From an uncultured Burkholderiales bacterium (lineage in GTDB: Bacteria; Pseudomonadota; Gammaproteobacteria; Burkholderiales; Burkholderiaceae_C): a stretch of 64,000 nt of DNA. Below the pieces are notes generated by a model, which had not been told where the DNA came from, did no database searches, and was given only the letters and a program-made list of their open reading frames with translations. Both the position numbers and the translations under genes were made by a program. The stretch spans positions 55,854 through 119,853 of the forward strand of contig CAILCI010000058.1 of assembly GCA_903832625.1 (NCBI GenBank), written 5' to 3'. Each line of letters starts with the position of its first letter. The stretch's first letter is position 1. Shown in pieces: positions 44,580 through 56,683 of the stretch.

Positions 44580-47174
44580 ATGAACGCCTTGGCCATCAGC
44601 TACAAACGGGACAAGGCGGCGCTGTTCGACAGCGCAACCTTGGGCTCTTCACGCAGTGTACGGACGTTGCTCAAGGCCTTGAGCCAACTCACCGACCACA
44701 CGTTGCAGCAACTCTGGTTGGACGCTGGTTTCGACCATCGTTTGGCGCTGGCGGCAGTGGGCGGGTTCGGTCGCGGTGAGTTGTATCCGTATTCAGACGT
44801 TGACGTCTTGTTGCTTTTGCCCAATGGCACCTCGGCAGAAGATGACGAAACACTGAAGTCGCAGATTGAAAAATTCATAGGCAATTGCTGGGACACAGGC
44901 TTAGAGATTGGCTCCAGCGTGCGCACCGTGGACGAGTGCGTGCAAGAAGCCAGCGCCGACATCACGGTGCAAACCTCGCTTTTGGAAGCCCGCTTGATTT
45001 GCGGCGATGCCGTCTTGTTCAAAACCTTTCAAGCCCGCTTTGATGCTGCCATGGATCCACAAGCGTTTTTTGTGGCCAAAACCTTGGAATTGCGCCAACG
45101 CCACACCAAGTTTGAGAACACGCCCTACTCGCTCGAACCCAATTGCAAAGAGTCGCCCGGCGGTCTGCGCGACTTGCAGGTGATTTTGTGGGTGGCCAAA
45201 GCCGCTGGCTTGGGCAACAGTTGGCAAGAGTTGGCCAAGCGCGGTTTGGCGACCAGCTTTGAGGCCAAGCAAATCAAGCGCAATGAAGATACGCTCGCCC
45301 TCATTCGCACCCAATTGCACTTGGCCGCCAAACGCCGCGAAGACCGCTTGGTGTTTGATTTACAACACCAAGTGGCGCGCAGTTTGGGCTTGGGCATAAC
45401 AGCCGACGGAAGCACCAACGCACGTGCCGCCAGCGAAGCCTTGATGAAGCGCTACTACTGGGCGGCCAAAGCAGTGGCGCAGCTCAATCAAATTTTGTTG
45501 CTCAACATTGAAGAGCGCTTGAACCCCAACGAACATGTGGCGCGACCCATCAATGAGCGCTTTGCCGACAAGTCGGGCATGTTGGAAGTCACCAGCGACG
45601 ATTTGTACGAACGCACCCCCCATGCGATTTTGGAGACCTTTTGGCTCTACGAAAGCACGGTCGGCATCAAAGGCTTGTCAGCGCGCACGCTGCGGGCTTT
45701 GTACAACGCTCGCCATGTCATGGACGGAAAATTCCGCGCCGACCCTGCCAACCGCGAGATGTTCAAACGCATTTTGCAAGCGCCGCTGGGCATCACCCAC
45801 GCCATGCGCTTGATGAACCAAACCTCGGTGCTGGGGCGCTATTTGTGGGTGTTTCGCCGCATTGTGGGACAAATGCAGCACGATTTGTTTCATGTGTACA
45901 CCGTCGATCAACACATCTTGATGGTGTTGCGCAATGTGCGGCGTTTTTTCATGGCCGAGCACGCGCATGAATACCCGTTTTGCTCGCAACTCGCCGCAGG
46001 CTGGGACAAGCCTTGGATTTTGTACGCCGGCGCGCTGTTTCACGACATTGCCAAAGGCCGAGGCGGTGACCACTCGCAACTCGGTCGCGCCGAAGTGCGC
46101 AAGTTTTGCAAAGACCACAGCATCGACAAAGAAGACGCCGATTTGATTGAGTTCTTGGTCAGCGAACACCTGACCATGAGCCACATCGCCCAAAAACAAG
46201 ACTTGAGCGATCCCGATGTCATCATGGCCTTTGCCAAACGCGTGGGCAATGAGCGCAATCTGACTGCGCTGTATCTGTTGACCGTGGCCGATATTCGCGG
46301 CACCAGCCCCAAAGTCTGGAACGCTTGGAAAGGCAAGCTGCTCGAAGACTTGTATCGCTACACGCTGCGCGCTTTGGGTGGCCGCGCTCCCGACGCTGAC
46401 GCTGAGGTAGAAGCCCGCAAACGCGAAGCACTCAAGATGCTCGCCCTCTACGCCCTGCCCTTTGAAGCGCACAAAGACCTGTGGGACACCTTGGACGTGG
46501 GCTATTTCATGCGCCACGATGCCAACGACATTGCGTGGCACACCCGCCAGTTGTCGCGCAATTTGTCTCTCGCCAAACAACAAGCCCAAGCCGTGGGCGT
46601 GATTGTGCGTGCGCGCCTCTCGCATGTGGGCGAAGGCCTGCAAGTCATGGTCTACGCGCCTGACCAAGCTGATTTGTTCGCCCGCATCTGCGGTTACTTT
46701 GAGCAAGCCAGTTTGAACATCCTGGACGCCAAAGTCCACACCGCCAGCAACGGTTATGCGCTGGATACCTTTCAAGTCGTGACCTCGCAATTCAACGAGC
46801 ATTACCGCGAGTTGATTCAAATGGTTGAAAACGATTTAAAACTCGCCGTAGAAAACGCCACTCCTTTGACCAACTTAGGCCGAGGCCGCGTATCGCGTCG
46901 CGTCAAAAGCTTTCCGATTGCGCCGCGTGTGTCCTTGCAACCCGATGAGCGCGCCCAAAAATGGCTATTGAGCATCTCCGCCAGCGACCGCGTGGGCTTG
47001 CTCTACAGCGTGGCGCGGGTGTTGGCCAACCACAAAGTTAACCTCTTCTTGGCCAAAATCAGCACCTTGGGCGAGCGCGTAGAAGACACCTTCTTGATCG
47101 ATGGCGCGGCCTTGCAGCAAAACAAGGCGCAATTGGCAATTGAGACCGAACTATTGGATGCGTTGAAATCTTGA
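44580..47174 (+). CDS. glnD: [Protein-PII] uridylyltransferase / uridylyl-removing enzyme
   Basis: An 864-residue nitrogen sensor that modifies PII proteins in response to glutamine. Domains in order are the nucleotidyltransferase ([21 protein letters not shown]), its helical part, an HD domain ([17 protein letters not shown]) and two C-terminal ACT domains ([19 protein letters not shown] and [20 protein letters not shown]). I start at the ATG at 44580, four bases after the map stop; an upstream start overlapping map gives nine extra residues without family support. Translation is probably coupled to map. Confidence 0.96.
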   Translation: MNALAISYKRDKAALFDSATLGSSRSVRTLLKALSQLTDHTLQQLWLDAGFDHRLALAAVGGFGRGELYPYSDVDVLLLLPNGTSAEDDETLKSQIEKFIGNCWDTGLEIGSSVRTVDECVQEASADITVQTSLLEARLICGDAVLFKTFQARFDAAMDPQAFFVAKTLELRQRHTKFENTPYSLEPNCKESPGGLRDLQVILWVAKAAGLGNSWQELAKRGLATSFEAKQIKRNEDTLALIRTQLHLAAKRREDRLVFDLQHQVARSLGLGITADGSTNARAASEALMKRYYWAAKAVAQLNQILLLNIEERLNPNEHVARPINERFADKSGMLEVTSDDLYERTPHAILETFWLYESTVGIKGLSARTLRALYNARHVMDGKFRADPANREMFKRILQAPLGITHAMRLMNQTSVLGRYLWVFRRIVGQMQHDLFHVYTVDQHILMVLRNVRRFFMAEHAHEYPFCSQLAAGWDKPWILYAGALFHDIAKGRGGDHSQLGRAEVRKFCKDHSIDKEDADLIEFLVSEHLTMSHIAQKQDLSDPDVIMAFAKRVGNERNLTALYLLTVADIRGTSPKVWNAWKGKLLEDLYRYTLRALGGRAPDADAEVEARKREALKMLALYALPFEAHKDLWDTLDVGYFMRHDANDIAWHTRQLSRNLSLAKQQAQAVGVIVRARLSHVGEGLQVMVYAPDQADLFARICGYFEQASLNILDAKVHTASNGYALDTFQVVTSQFNEHYRELIQMVENDLKLAVENATPLTNLGRGRVSRRVKSFPIAPRVSLQPDERAQKWLLSISASDRVGLLYSVARVLANHKVNLFLAKISTLGERVEDTFLIDGAALQQNKAQLAIETELLDALKS

Positions 47175-47192
47175 GATTGTGAGGGGCGAGCT

Positions 47193-48374
47193 ATGCCAAA
47201 AAACATCGTATTTTGTGCCGATGGCACATGGAATGGCCCCGGCAAAGATTTCGATAACCACCCCGTTGCCGCCTATCCCAGCAACGTCCTGAAATTGTTT
47301 CAATGGCTCTCGGGTCAAAACACGCCTCAAGCGCAAGCCTATGCGGGTGAGGCAGAGCGCGTCGAATTTGATCCGCATAGCGCGACCCGCCTGCAAGTCG
47401 CCAAATATCTTGATGGCGTGGGTTATGACAGCAACTGGCTGGTGAAGTATTTGGGCGGCGCCTTTGGTGCTGGCATCATCACCCGCATCGTGCGCGGCTA
47501 CACCTATATTTCACGCAACTACCAACCCGGCGATCGCATTTTTCTGATTGGGTTCAGTCGGGGCGCTTATACGGCGCGTGCCTTGGCGCGTTTGATCTTG
47601 CAGCAAGGTTTGCTTGACGCCAGTCAACTCGATTTGAATGACAAAGAAAAAGCCTACCGTTGGGGCTGTGCTGTCTGGGCGCAACACCGCAAAAGCGTGC
47701 AAACAGGCCATGGTCTGACCCACATATTGGATTTGCTCTACAACTTGCCCGGTTTCTTTAGCAGCCCACCCCAAGCGGAGCAAATGATGAAGAATATCCC
47801 CATCCAAACCATTGCAGTTTGGGACACCGTTGGCGCCTTGGGAATTCCTGAATATGAGGGGGAAGACAAGCGCATCGACGCGTTTCGTTTCGCAGATTCG
47901 CATTTGAATGAGCGTGTTGCCTATGGCTTTCACGCCATCTCTTTGGACGAACAACGCGTTGACCTCACACCTTCGCTTTGGAGTGCGCGCGCCAACGTCA
48001 CGCAAACCCTTTTTCCTGGCGCTCACGCCGATGTGGGCGGCGGCTATCCCTTGAGCGATCAAGAAAGCGAATTGTCTGACGGGGCATTGGTGTGGATGCA
48101 ACGCCAGTTGAGCCATCCCTCGCTGGGCGCACCTGTGAGGTTTGGCGCTGTCCCAGAGGGTGTCGCACCCAGAGCCTTGGGCGTCGCCCATCAACCCTGG
48201 ATTTCAGGTCAATTTGCCACCGTGTCTGTCAAAACGGCCATGCGCAACTTTCCCAACGGACAGAGCCTGCAGCTTGACGCATCGGTTGAAGAAAGAATCA
48301 ATGGTGGCTGGGTCAAAGCCGATCGGACGCTGCAGCCTGCAGCTTATAAACCCGCCAATATTCCTGACAGTTGA
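47193..48374 (+). CDS. DUF2235 alpha/beta hydrolase (Tle1-type phospholipase family)
   Basis: A 393-residue hydrolase. The start MPKNIVFCADGTWNGP is the DUF2235 hallmark. The nucleophile motif is GFSRG (120-124, Ser122), the acid likely Asp211 in AVWDTVGALG, and the histidine His278 in FPGAHADVGGGY. The same domain occurs in type VI secretion phospholipase effectors (Tle1), but many single-domain members have no secretion link. No signal peptide, PAAR or VgrG is visible nearby. It follows glnD after 18 bases on the same strand and converges with def. The role is therefore open: cytoplasmic lipid hydrolase or an effector with distant loci. Confidence 0.85.
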   Translation: MPKNIVFCADGTWNGPGKDFDNHPVAAYPSNVLKLFQWLSGQNTPQAQAYAGEAERVEFDPHSATRLQVAKYLDGVGYDSNWLVKYLGGAFGAGIITRIVRGYTYISRNYQPGDRIFLIGFSRGAYTARALARLILQQGLLDASQLDLNDKEKAYRWGCAVWAQHRKSVQTGHGLTHILDLLYNLPGFFSSPPQAEQMMKNIPIQTIAVWDTVGALGIPEYEGEDKRIDAFRFADSHLNERVAYGFHAISLDEQRVDLTPSLWSARANVTQTLFPGAHADVGGGYPLSDQESELSDGALVWMQRQLSHPSLGAPVRFGAVPEGVAPRALGVAHQPWISGQFATVSVKTAMRNFPNGQSLQLDASVEERINGGWVKADRTLQPAAYKPANIPDS

Positions 48375-48377
48375 GGC

Positions 48378-48914
48378 TCAATCATCCGCCGCATCCAAAC
48401 CCGGAAATAACACCTCAGTAAACCCAAAGCGAGAGAAATCGCGTACCCGCATGGGGTAGAGCACGCCAATCAAATGATCGCATTCGTGCTGCACCACGCG
48501 GGCGTGAAAGCCTTCGACCGTGCGATCAATGGTTTGTCCAAGTGCATCAAAACCTTGGTAACGCAAGCGTTTGAAACGTGGCACCACGCCGCGCAAGCCG
48601 GGCACTGACAAACAGCCTTCCCAGCCCTCTTCTTCTTCATCGCCCAGCGGGGTGAGCGTTGGGTTGATCAGCACGGTGCGCGGCACGACAGGCGCATCGG
48701 GGTAGCGTGGATTGGCCTCGCCCGAGCCAAAAATAACCACTTGCAAATCCACCCCAATTTGCGGTGCAGCCAAACCTGCGCCGTTGGCGTGGATCATGGT
48801 GTCATTCAAATCTTGCAGTAAGGCGTGAAGCTGGGGTGTATTGAACCGTGTGACGGGTTGCGCCACGCGCAGCAGGCGGGGGTCGCCCATTTTGAGAATG
48901 GTTTGGATGGTCAT
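48378..48914 (-). CDS. def: Peptide deformylase
   Basis: A 178-residue metalloenzyme that removes the formyl group from nascent proteins. The three motifs are [10 protein letters not shown] (45-54), EGCLSVPG (Cys101) and QHECDHLIG (His143, Glu144, His147). This copy is not in the usual def-fmt pair and may be one of two in the genome. Burkholderiales often keep a second, slightly divergent deformylase. It converges with the DUF2235 gene with only three bases between stop codons. Confidence 0.94.
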   Translation of the reverse strand: MTIQTILKMGDPRLLRVAQPVTRFNTPQLHALLQDLNDTMIHANGAGLAAPQIGVDLQVVIFGSGEANPRYPDAPVVPRTVLINPTLTPLGDEEEEGWEGCLSVPGLRGVVPRFKRLRYQGFDALGQTIDRTVEGFHARVVQHECDHLIGVLYPMRVRDFSRFGFTEVLFPGLDAADD

Positions 48915-49019
48915 GACATGTTGAACTCAAATAGATGGTTGTGGCACTGGAGTGGAACTTCAAAAGATAGAAATACGACGATAAAAAAATAGCTTAAGCA
49001 GGCTGTAAATTACTTGCAA

Positions 49020-49409
49020 ATGAAAATTAATCTTCATAAGCAATCTTTTTTTCATGATGTATTTTTGCCTTGTATTTGGGTAGGTTTTTTTATATTTGTA
49101 GTTTTGCTGCTCGCTCCAGCTTGGGCTGAATCCTTAGAATCTCAAGGCGAACCGCCCAATACAGATTTCGAACTCAACGCACTCAACGCATCTCAAGCTC
49201 GCATTTTGTCCTACAAGCCCCAAGTGGCGAGACAGGCAGAAATTATTTTCAGTAAATGCATTAAAAAATCACACACTCTCAGGTCTAAAAGCTTGTGCGA
49301 ATCTTTGAAAGACGCAATTCATACCTGTTTATCTTCAGAAATGAGGCGGGATGAAGCCAAAGCACAAGGGGTGTGTGAAAAGCTGTTTATTCTTGCCCCT
49401 GGGCGTTGA
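49020..49409 (+). CDS. Small secreted or membrane-anchored protein of unknown function
   Basis: A 129-residue protein starting MKINLHKQSFFHDVF. The segment FLPCIWVGFFIFVVLLLAPAWA is either a signal peptide (cleavage after AWA) or a membrane anchor. The mature part has three cysteines (in FSKCIKK, SKSLCESLK, HTCLSSE) plus one in QGVCEK, so disulfides are possible; helices with basic residues surround them. I recognise no domain. The first 100 bases are AT-rich compared with neighbours. A TTG six bases upstream is an alternative start. It ends one base before ligA ends on the other strand. Its expression is not certain. Confidence 0.6.
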   Translation: MKINLHKQSFFHDVFLPCIWVGFFIFVVLLLAPAWAESLESQGEPPNTDFELNALNASQARILSYKPQVARQAEIIFSKCIKKSHTLRSKSLCESLKDAIHTCLSSEMRRDEAKAQGVCEKLFILAPGR

Positions 49410-51464
<2,055 letters not shown>

Positions 51465-52736
51465 TTAGCTGAACAAACGTCGCGCTTGGGGTGAGCCTGC
51501 GGACAAGTCGCGTGCCTCCAAAGTGGCGTAGAGCTGTTGCAAATCACGCGCAATCGCGCCAATGGCGGCTTCGGACAAGGCGTGTCCGTTGTCATCGGTG
51601 ACCGCGCCGTCCATCACGCGAGCGAGTTCGTGGGCGGTTTGCACCATGCGGGCAAAGGGTTCTTCGGCAGGATCGACTTGCGGCACATCCAGCGACAAGT
51701 TGATGTCGTGAATGGCTGATTGCGCGGGGTCTTCGGCCAGTGCGGCTTGGCTGTCAAACTCCAACACCAAAATCGGCGGCTGTCCGGCCACGGAGCCGGG
51801 CAACACCATGCGCCCCGGCATGGCACCCGCCACAAAACCCAAGCGAGATGCGTTTTGCTGGACATAGCCCGGGCTCCAAGCCGACTTGGTGACCACCAAG
51901 GTAAAGCTGAGTTGTGCGTCATGCCCCGAAGCAAAACTGTCGAGCTCGCGGGCGCGGTTGACCTCGTGGATCATGTCGGGAAACTCAGGCGATGCATTGA
52001 GTGTGTCGGCAAAGGTTTGGGTTTTGAGAACGAATTCGGAGAACTCAATTTCGTTCAATGCACCCATGCGGTTGGCCAATTGCACACCGGCTTGAAAGGC
52101 GCTGTACCACTGGCCTGCGCGAGGTTGTTCCCATAGACCTGATGCGGCATTGAGGCCTTCGATGGTGAAGAATTTGCTGCCCACGCGACGTGTGACCGGC
52201 ATGGCGGACACGGTGGCTTCACCAGAAATAGGCGCATCGATCTCTACTGCGGCCAAGACGTCAATCAAGGCGTCCAAGCTGGGGCGTTTTTCGGGGGGCA
52301 GCAAGGTATTGGTTTTGGGTGCAGCGGCTTGGGCTTGACGGGTGGCGGCTAGGGCTTGGGCTTGACGTTCACGTTCTTGGCTCAAACGCGCCAGTTCGGC
52401 TTCGTCGGGAATACGCTGGGCATGCTCAGTCGCTTGTGCCATGACGCTGCGCGCCAAGTCAGTGACGGGATCAAAGCCGGGCTCAGAGGTGAGTCGCTCG
52501 GACTGCGCTGGCAGGTCGTCCTCGCCCAACTGCCAACGTGGTTCTTGTATGCGCGGTTCGGACGATTCGGCTTCTTGTAAAGCTGCCAAAGCGGAGGGGT
52601 CGTTGAGTGTGTTGGACTCGGACAAAGGCTCGGCTTGACGCGGTTTGTTTTTGCGCGATGTCCAGGTGCTGTGCACCACCACGCCGACCAAGACGACGCC
52701 TCCCGCAATTGCCAATCCGATTTGAAGACTGCTCAT
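51465..52736 (-). CDS. zipA: Cell division protein ZipA-like (FtsZ-binding domain)
   Basis: A 423-residue protein anchored by an N-terminal membrane helix (MSSLQIGLAIAGGVVLVGVVVHS). A charged, Gln/Ala-rich linker of about 170 residues follows. The C-terminal ZipA domain begins around residue 215 (FFTIEGLNAASGLWEQP and WYSAFQAGVQLANRMGALNEIEFSEFV). ZipA links FtsZ filaments to the membrane at the division site. The domain is divergent from E. coli, as in other Burkholderiales, but gene order between smc and ligA supports the call. Confidence 0.85.
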   Translation of the reverse strand: MSSLQIGLAIAGGVVLVGVVVHSTWTSRKNKPRQAEPLSESNTLNDPSALAALQEAESSEPRIQEPRWQLGEDDLPAQSERLTSEPGFDPVTDLARSVMAQATEHAQRIPDEAELARLSQERERQAQALAATRQAQAAAPKTNTLLPPEKRPSLDALIDVLAAVEIDAPISGEATVSAMPVTRRVGSKFFTIEGLNAASGLWEQPRAGQWYSAFQAGVQLANRMGALNEIEFSEFVLKTQTFADTLNASPEFPDMIHEVNRARELDSFASGHDAQLSFTLVVTKSAWSPGYVQQNASRLGFVAGAMPGRMVLPGSVAGQPPILVLEFDSQAALAEDPAQSAIHDINLSLDVPQVDPAEEPFARMVQTAHELARVMDGAVTDDNGHALSEAAIGAIARDLQQLYATLEARDLSAGSPQARRLFS

Positions 52737-52752
52737 GTTGTTTCTTTTGTAC

Positions 52753-55700
52753 TTAAGCGGCCTCGACCATGGAGACTGCAGACTCCATGTCCACCGCCAC
52801 GATGCGTGAGACGCCTTGTTCTTGCATGGTCACGCCAATGAGTTGTTCGGCCATTTCCATGGCAATTTTGTTGTGCGAGATGAACAAGAATTGGGTTTCT
52901 TTGGACATGGCCGACACCAGCTTGGCATAGCGCTCGGTGTTGGCGTCGTCCAGCGGCGCGTCCACCTCGTCGAGCAAACAAAACGGCGCGGGGTTGAGTT
53001 GGAAGATGGCGAACACCAAGGCAATCGCGGTCAGGGCTTTTTCGCCGCCCGACAACAAGTGAATGGTTTGATTTTTCTTGCCCGGAGGCTGCGCCAGCAC
53101 TTGCACGCCAGCGTCCAAAATTTCATCGCCCGTCATCACCAAACGCGCATTGCCGCCACCAAAGAGTTCAGGGAACATCTTGCCAAAGTGCAGGTTGACA
53201 GTGTTGAAGGTATTGCCCAAGAGGTCGCGGGTTTCGGCGTCGATTTTGCGAATCGCGTCTTCTAGCGTGTTCATGGCCTCGGTCAAGTCTGCTGTTTGCG
53301 AATCGAGGAAAGTTTTGCGCTCGCGGGCGCTGGCGAGTTCATCCAGCGCGGCCAGGTTGACGGCGCCCAAGGCGGCAATTTCGCGGTGCAAGCGGTCAAT
53401 CTCGCCTTGCAGCCCGGTCAAGCGCACGCCGTTGGCTTCGATGGAAGCGGCCAGCGCTGGCATATCGGCATTGGCATCGAGCAGGTGTTGGTTGTATTGC
53501 TCCAAGCCCAGCCGTGCGGCTTGTTCTTTGAGCTGCAAGTCGGTGATGCGCTGGCGCAAGGGATCGAGTTCGCGTTCGATTTTCAGACGACGCTCGTCGC
53601 TGGCACGCAGCTTGGTGGTGAGGTCGTCGTACTCGCTGCGTTTTGCGGCCAAGTTGGCTTCGCGCTCGAGCTTGATGTTGAGCGCGTTTTGCAAACCCGC
53701 TTGCGCCGCGGCATCGCTCAGTCGGGTCAAGTCTTCTTGCACGCGCTGCTCTTCAGCGGCCACCGAAGCGGCTTGTTGCGCGGCTGTGTCGATGATGCGT
53801 TTGAGCTCGGCCTCGCGCGTGGCCAAGCTGCGTTGGGCAAATTGCGCTTCTTGGGCTTGTCGCTCCAAGCTGCGTTGTTGTTCGCGGCTGTCGTTCAAGC
53901 GGCGCTCGGCGCTGATGACGGCGTCGTCCAATTGCGCATGGCGCTCTTGACTGTCGGCCAATTGCATGTCGAGTTCTTCAAATCGACCTTCTGCGGTGAC
54001 GCGGCGCTCTTGCAAGTCATTGAGTTGCGCCTCGACTTCGGCCAAATCGCCGCTGAGTTGCTCGCTGCGGGCGCGGGTTTGCTCGGCCAATTGGCTCAAA
54101 CGCAGGGTTTCGACCTCCAGCTCATGCAGACGCGATTGGGCTTGCGTGGCTTCGTTGCGCACAGCAGCCAAGCGCTGCGACGCGTCGGCATAGGCGGCTT
54201 CGGCGCGCACCAAGGCGCTGCGGGCTTCGTCGGCAATGAGGGCTTGCGCGCGGGTGCTCTTTTCGAGGTTTTCAATTTCTTGCGCACGCGCCAACATGCC
54301 AGCTTGCGCATTGTCTTGCGCATAAAAGCTCACGCTGTGTGCGCTGATGGCGTGGCCGCTAGCGACGTAAATCACCTCGCCCGCTTTGAGACTGCTGCGT
54401 TTGGCCAGCGCTTCATCCAAGCTGGGCGCGGTGTAGCAACCGCTGAGCCAGTCGGTGAGCAAGGCTTTTTGGCCAGCATCGTTCAAGCGCAGCAAATCGG
54501 CCAAGCGCGGCAATGGGCTTGCGCCTTCGGGCGCAGCGGCTTGCGGCGGTGTGTAAAACGCCAACTTGGCGGGCGGCGCGTCGTTTTGAAAGGCGCGCAC
54601 CATGTCCAAACGGCTGACTTCAAACGAGGCCAAACGCTCACGCAGTGCGGCTTCTAGGGCGTTTTCCCAGCCCGGCTCAATGTGAATGCGACTCCACAAC
54701 GCTTGCAAACCTTCTAAACCATGCTTGGCCAGCCAAGGCTTGATTTTGTCGTCGGTTTGCACTTTTTCTTGCAAGGCCTTGAGCGCTTCCAAGCGCGCCG
54801 ATAAATCGGCTTGTTTGCTTTGTTCGGTGTTGACGTGGGTTTGTGCGTTGCGACGCGCTGTGTCGAGCTCAGGCACGCTGATTTGCAAGTCGTCGAGTTG
54901 CGCGGCGTTGACCGCAGCAATCTCTTGCGCTTCTTGCAACTGCTGTTGCAAGGCCTGCAAACGGGCTTCGTCGGGGGAAGCCAAAGCGTTGCGGTCGGCG
55001 CTCAAGCGCTCTTGGCGTGTCACCAATTGGCGCGATTGTTCTTCGATGTTGCGTTGATCAGCGGCCAGCACCTGAATTTGCTGCTGCACTTGCACCACGC
55101 TGGCACGTTGTTCGTTGCTGCGTTGTTGGGCTTGGCGTAAGGCGTCTTCCAGCTCGGGCAATTGCTGGGCTTGTTCTTCCACTTGCGCCGCGAGCATGGC
55201 GGCTTTTTCTTCGCCATCCACGGCTTGCTCGGCCAAGTGTTCGATTTCGTACTGGGCTTGTTCACTTTGCGCCGCCCAATGCGCGGTTTGTTCTTTGATT
55301 TGCAGCAAACGGGCTTCAGCGCGTTGGCGGCCTTCGACCACGAAGCGAATTTCAGCTTCCAAGCGTCCCACTTCGGCACTGGCTTCGTACAAAGCGCCTT
55401 GAGCCTGATTGACGTGATCGCCTGCGGCGTAATGCGCTTGACGCACGGTTTCTAAGTCCGCCTCGATGTGGCGCAAATCGGCAATGCGCGACTCCAAATC
55501 GTTGAGCGCTTTGTCAGCTTGGGCTTTGATGCCCGCTTGGTCGGCCTCGGCCTCGGCGCGACGCAAAAACCACAGTTGTTGCTGCTTCAAGCTGGCGTCG
55601 GCATTCAAGGCGTGGTAGCGCTGGGCGACTTCGGCTTGTTTTTCGAGCTTGTCCAAGTTGGCATTGAGTTCGCGCAAGATGTCTTCGACGCGGGTGAGGT

Positions 55701-56268
55701 TTTCACGGGTGTCGGACAAACGGTTTTCGGTTTCGCGGCGGCGTTCTTTGTATTTGGAGACGCCAGCGGCTTCTTCCAAAAACAAACGCAGCTCTTCGGG
55801 CTTGGATTCGATGATGCGACTGATCGTGCCCTGACCAATGATGGCGTAAGCACGAGGCCCCAAGCCTGTGCCCAAGAACACATCTTGCACATCGCGACGG
55901 CGCACAGGTTGGTTGTTGATGTAGTAGCTGCTCGTGCCGTCACGCGTGAGCACACGCCGCACTGCAATTTCGGTGAACTGGCTCCACTGACCGCCAGCGC
56001 GGTGATCGGCGTTGTCAAACACCAACTCCACACTGGATCGGCTGGCTGCTTTGCGCGTGGTGGTGCCGTTGAAAATCACGTCTTGCATGGATTCGCCACG
56101 CAACTCGCTGGCGCGGCTTTCGCCCAGCACCCACCGCACGGCGTCCATGATGTTGGATTTGCCGCAACCGTTGGGCCCGACCACACCGACCAATTGGCCG
56201 GGGAGTAAAAAATTGGTGGGTTCCGCGAAGGACTTAAAACCCGATAACTTGATGGAATTGAGACGCAC
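52753..56268 (-). CDS. smc: Chromosome segregation protein SMC
   Basis: An 1171-residue condensin ATPase that organises and segregates the chromosome. The N-terminal Walker A is GPNGCGKSN (31-39). Long coiled coils follow, interrupted by a hinge around residues 510-650. The C-terminal head has the signature LLSGGEKALTAIAL and Walker B CLLDEVDAPLDDAN. The start is a GTG with AAAGAGG upstream, 11 bases after the HPt gene. Partner ScpA/ScpB genes are not in the window. Confidence 0.97.
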   Translation of the reverse strand: MRLNSIKLSGFKSFAEPTNFLLPGQLVGVVGPNGCGKSNIMDAVRWVLGESRASELRGESMQDVIFNGTTTRKAASRSSVELVFDNADHRAGGQWSQFTEIAVRRVLTRDGTSSYYINNQPVRRRDVQDVFLGTGLGPRAYAIIGQGTISRIIESKPEELRLFLEEAAGVSKYKERRRETENRLSDTRENLTRVEDILRELNANLDKLEKQAEVAQRYHALNADASLKQQQLWFLRRAEAEADQAGIKAQADKALNDLESRIADLRHIEADLETVRQAHYAAGDHVNQAQGALYEASAEVGRLEAEIRFVVEGRQRAEARLLQIKEQTAHWAAQSEQAQYEIEHLAEQAVDGEEKAAMLAAQVEEQAQQLPELEDALRQAQQRSNEQRASVVQVQQQIQVLAADQRNIEEQSRQLVTRQERLSADRNALASPDEARLQALQQQLQEAQEIAAVNAAQLDDLQISVPELDTARRNAQTHVNTEQSKQADLSARLEALKALQEKVQTDDKIKPWLAKHGLEGLQALWSRIHIEPGWENALEAALRERLASFEVSRLDMVRAFQNDAPPAKLAFYTPPQAAAPEGASPLPRLADLLRLNDAGQKALLTDWLSGCYTAPSLDEALAKRSSLKAGEVIYVASGHAISAHSVSFYAQDNAQAGMLARAQEIENLEKSTRAQALIADEARSALVRAEAAYADASQRLAAVRNEATQAQSRLHELEVETLRLSQLAEQTRARSEQLSGDLAEVEAQLNDLQERRVTAEGRFEELDMQLADSQERHAQLDDAVISAERRLNDSREQQRSLERQAQEAQFAQRSLATREAELKRIIDTAAQQAASVAAEEQRVQEDLTRLSDAAAQAGLQNALNIKLEREANLAAKRSEYDDLTTKLRASDERRLKIERELDPLRQRITDLQLKEQAARLGLEQYNQHLLDANADMPALAASIEANGVRLTGLQGEIDRLHREIAALGAVNLAALDELASARERKTFLDSQTADLTEAMNTLEDAIRKIDAETRDLLGNTFNTVNLHFGKMFPELFGGGNARLVMTGDEILDAGVQVLAQPPGKKNQTIHLLSGGEKALTAIALVFAIFQLNPAPFCLLDEVDAPLDDANTERYAKLVSAMSKETQFLFISHNKIAMEMAEQLIGVTMQEQGVSRIVAVDMESAVSMVEAA

Positions 56269-56279
56269 CGAAAACCTCT

Positions 56280-56657
56280 TTATTGCGAGGCAGAATCATA
56301 AATGCCTGGCCACGCATGAACTTCTTTTAGCAAAACTCTCAAGTTTGGTGCTAAATTATTAAAAACTACGCAAGTCTCGCCGAAGGGCTGGGTTCTGCTG
56401 GTTTGATATAAATCTGTGATTTGTTTTGCCAACTCTGGTCTTGCAAACAAAGGCATAAAACCTTTGAGCGCATGCAGCGATCGCTCGACGGTGGTTGCAT
56501 CTTGCTGAGCCATGGCTTGCTCAATTTTTTGAATTTCCTGCCCCAAACTTGCCTCGAAGGTTTGCAGCAATTCCAGCAATTGCTGACCCTCAGATGCGAA
56601 TTCTTTCGCACCCGACAGGTCGAGCATGGCAGTAGAGGAGGAAGATAAAAAAGTCAT
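56280..56657 (-). CDS. Free-standing HPt (histidine phosphotransfer) domain protein
   Basis: A 125-residue protein. The HPt motif is SLHALKGF with His62 as the likely phosphorylation site. The surrounding helices (GQQLLELLQTFEASLGQEIQKIEQAM and ELAKQITDLYQ) fit the four-helix bundle. Such domains relay phosphate between hybrid kinases and response regulators; no kinase or receiver gene is nearby. It lies directly upstream of smc on the same strand. HPt-type folds that have lost phosphotransfer also exist. The start at 56657 is chosen as the longest frame; an ATG at 56627 would remove a Ser-rich N-terminus. Confidence 0.7.
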   Translation of the reverse strand: MTFLSSSSTAMLDLSGAKEFASEGQQLLELLQTFEASLGQEIQKIEQAMAQQDATTVERSLHALKGFMPLFARPELAKQITDLYQTSRTQPFGETCVVFNNLAPNLRVLLKEVHAWPGIYDSASQ

Positions 56658-56670
56658 AGTTCAGCAAAGA

Positions 56671-56676
56671 GATAAT
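56671..56676 (+). promoter_or_regulatory. Possible -10 element of dapC (leaderless or one-base leader)
   Basis: GATAAT ends seven bases before the dapC ATG in a gap of only 26 bases between divergent genes. No ribosome binding site or good -35 is visible. The reverse strand reads TTATTATC, which could serve the HPt-smc side. Confidence 0.35.
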
Positions 56677-56683
56677 AACAGCC

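Noticed and set aside
53296..54657. 453-codon plus-strand frame opposite smc
   Set aside because: Antisense to the SMC coiled coil; the translation has no family features and mirrors smc codon bias.
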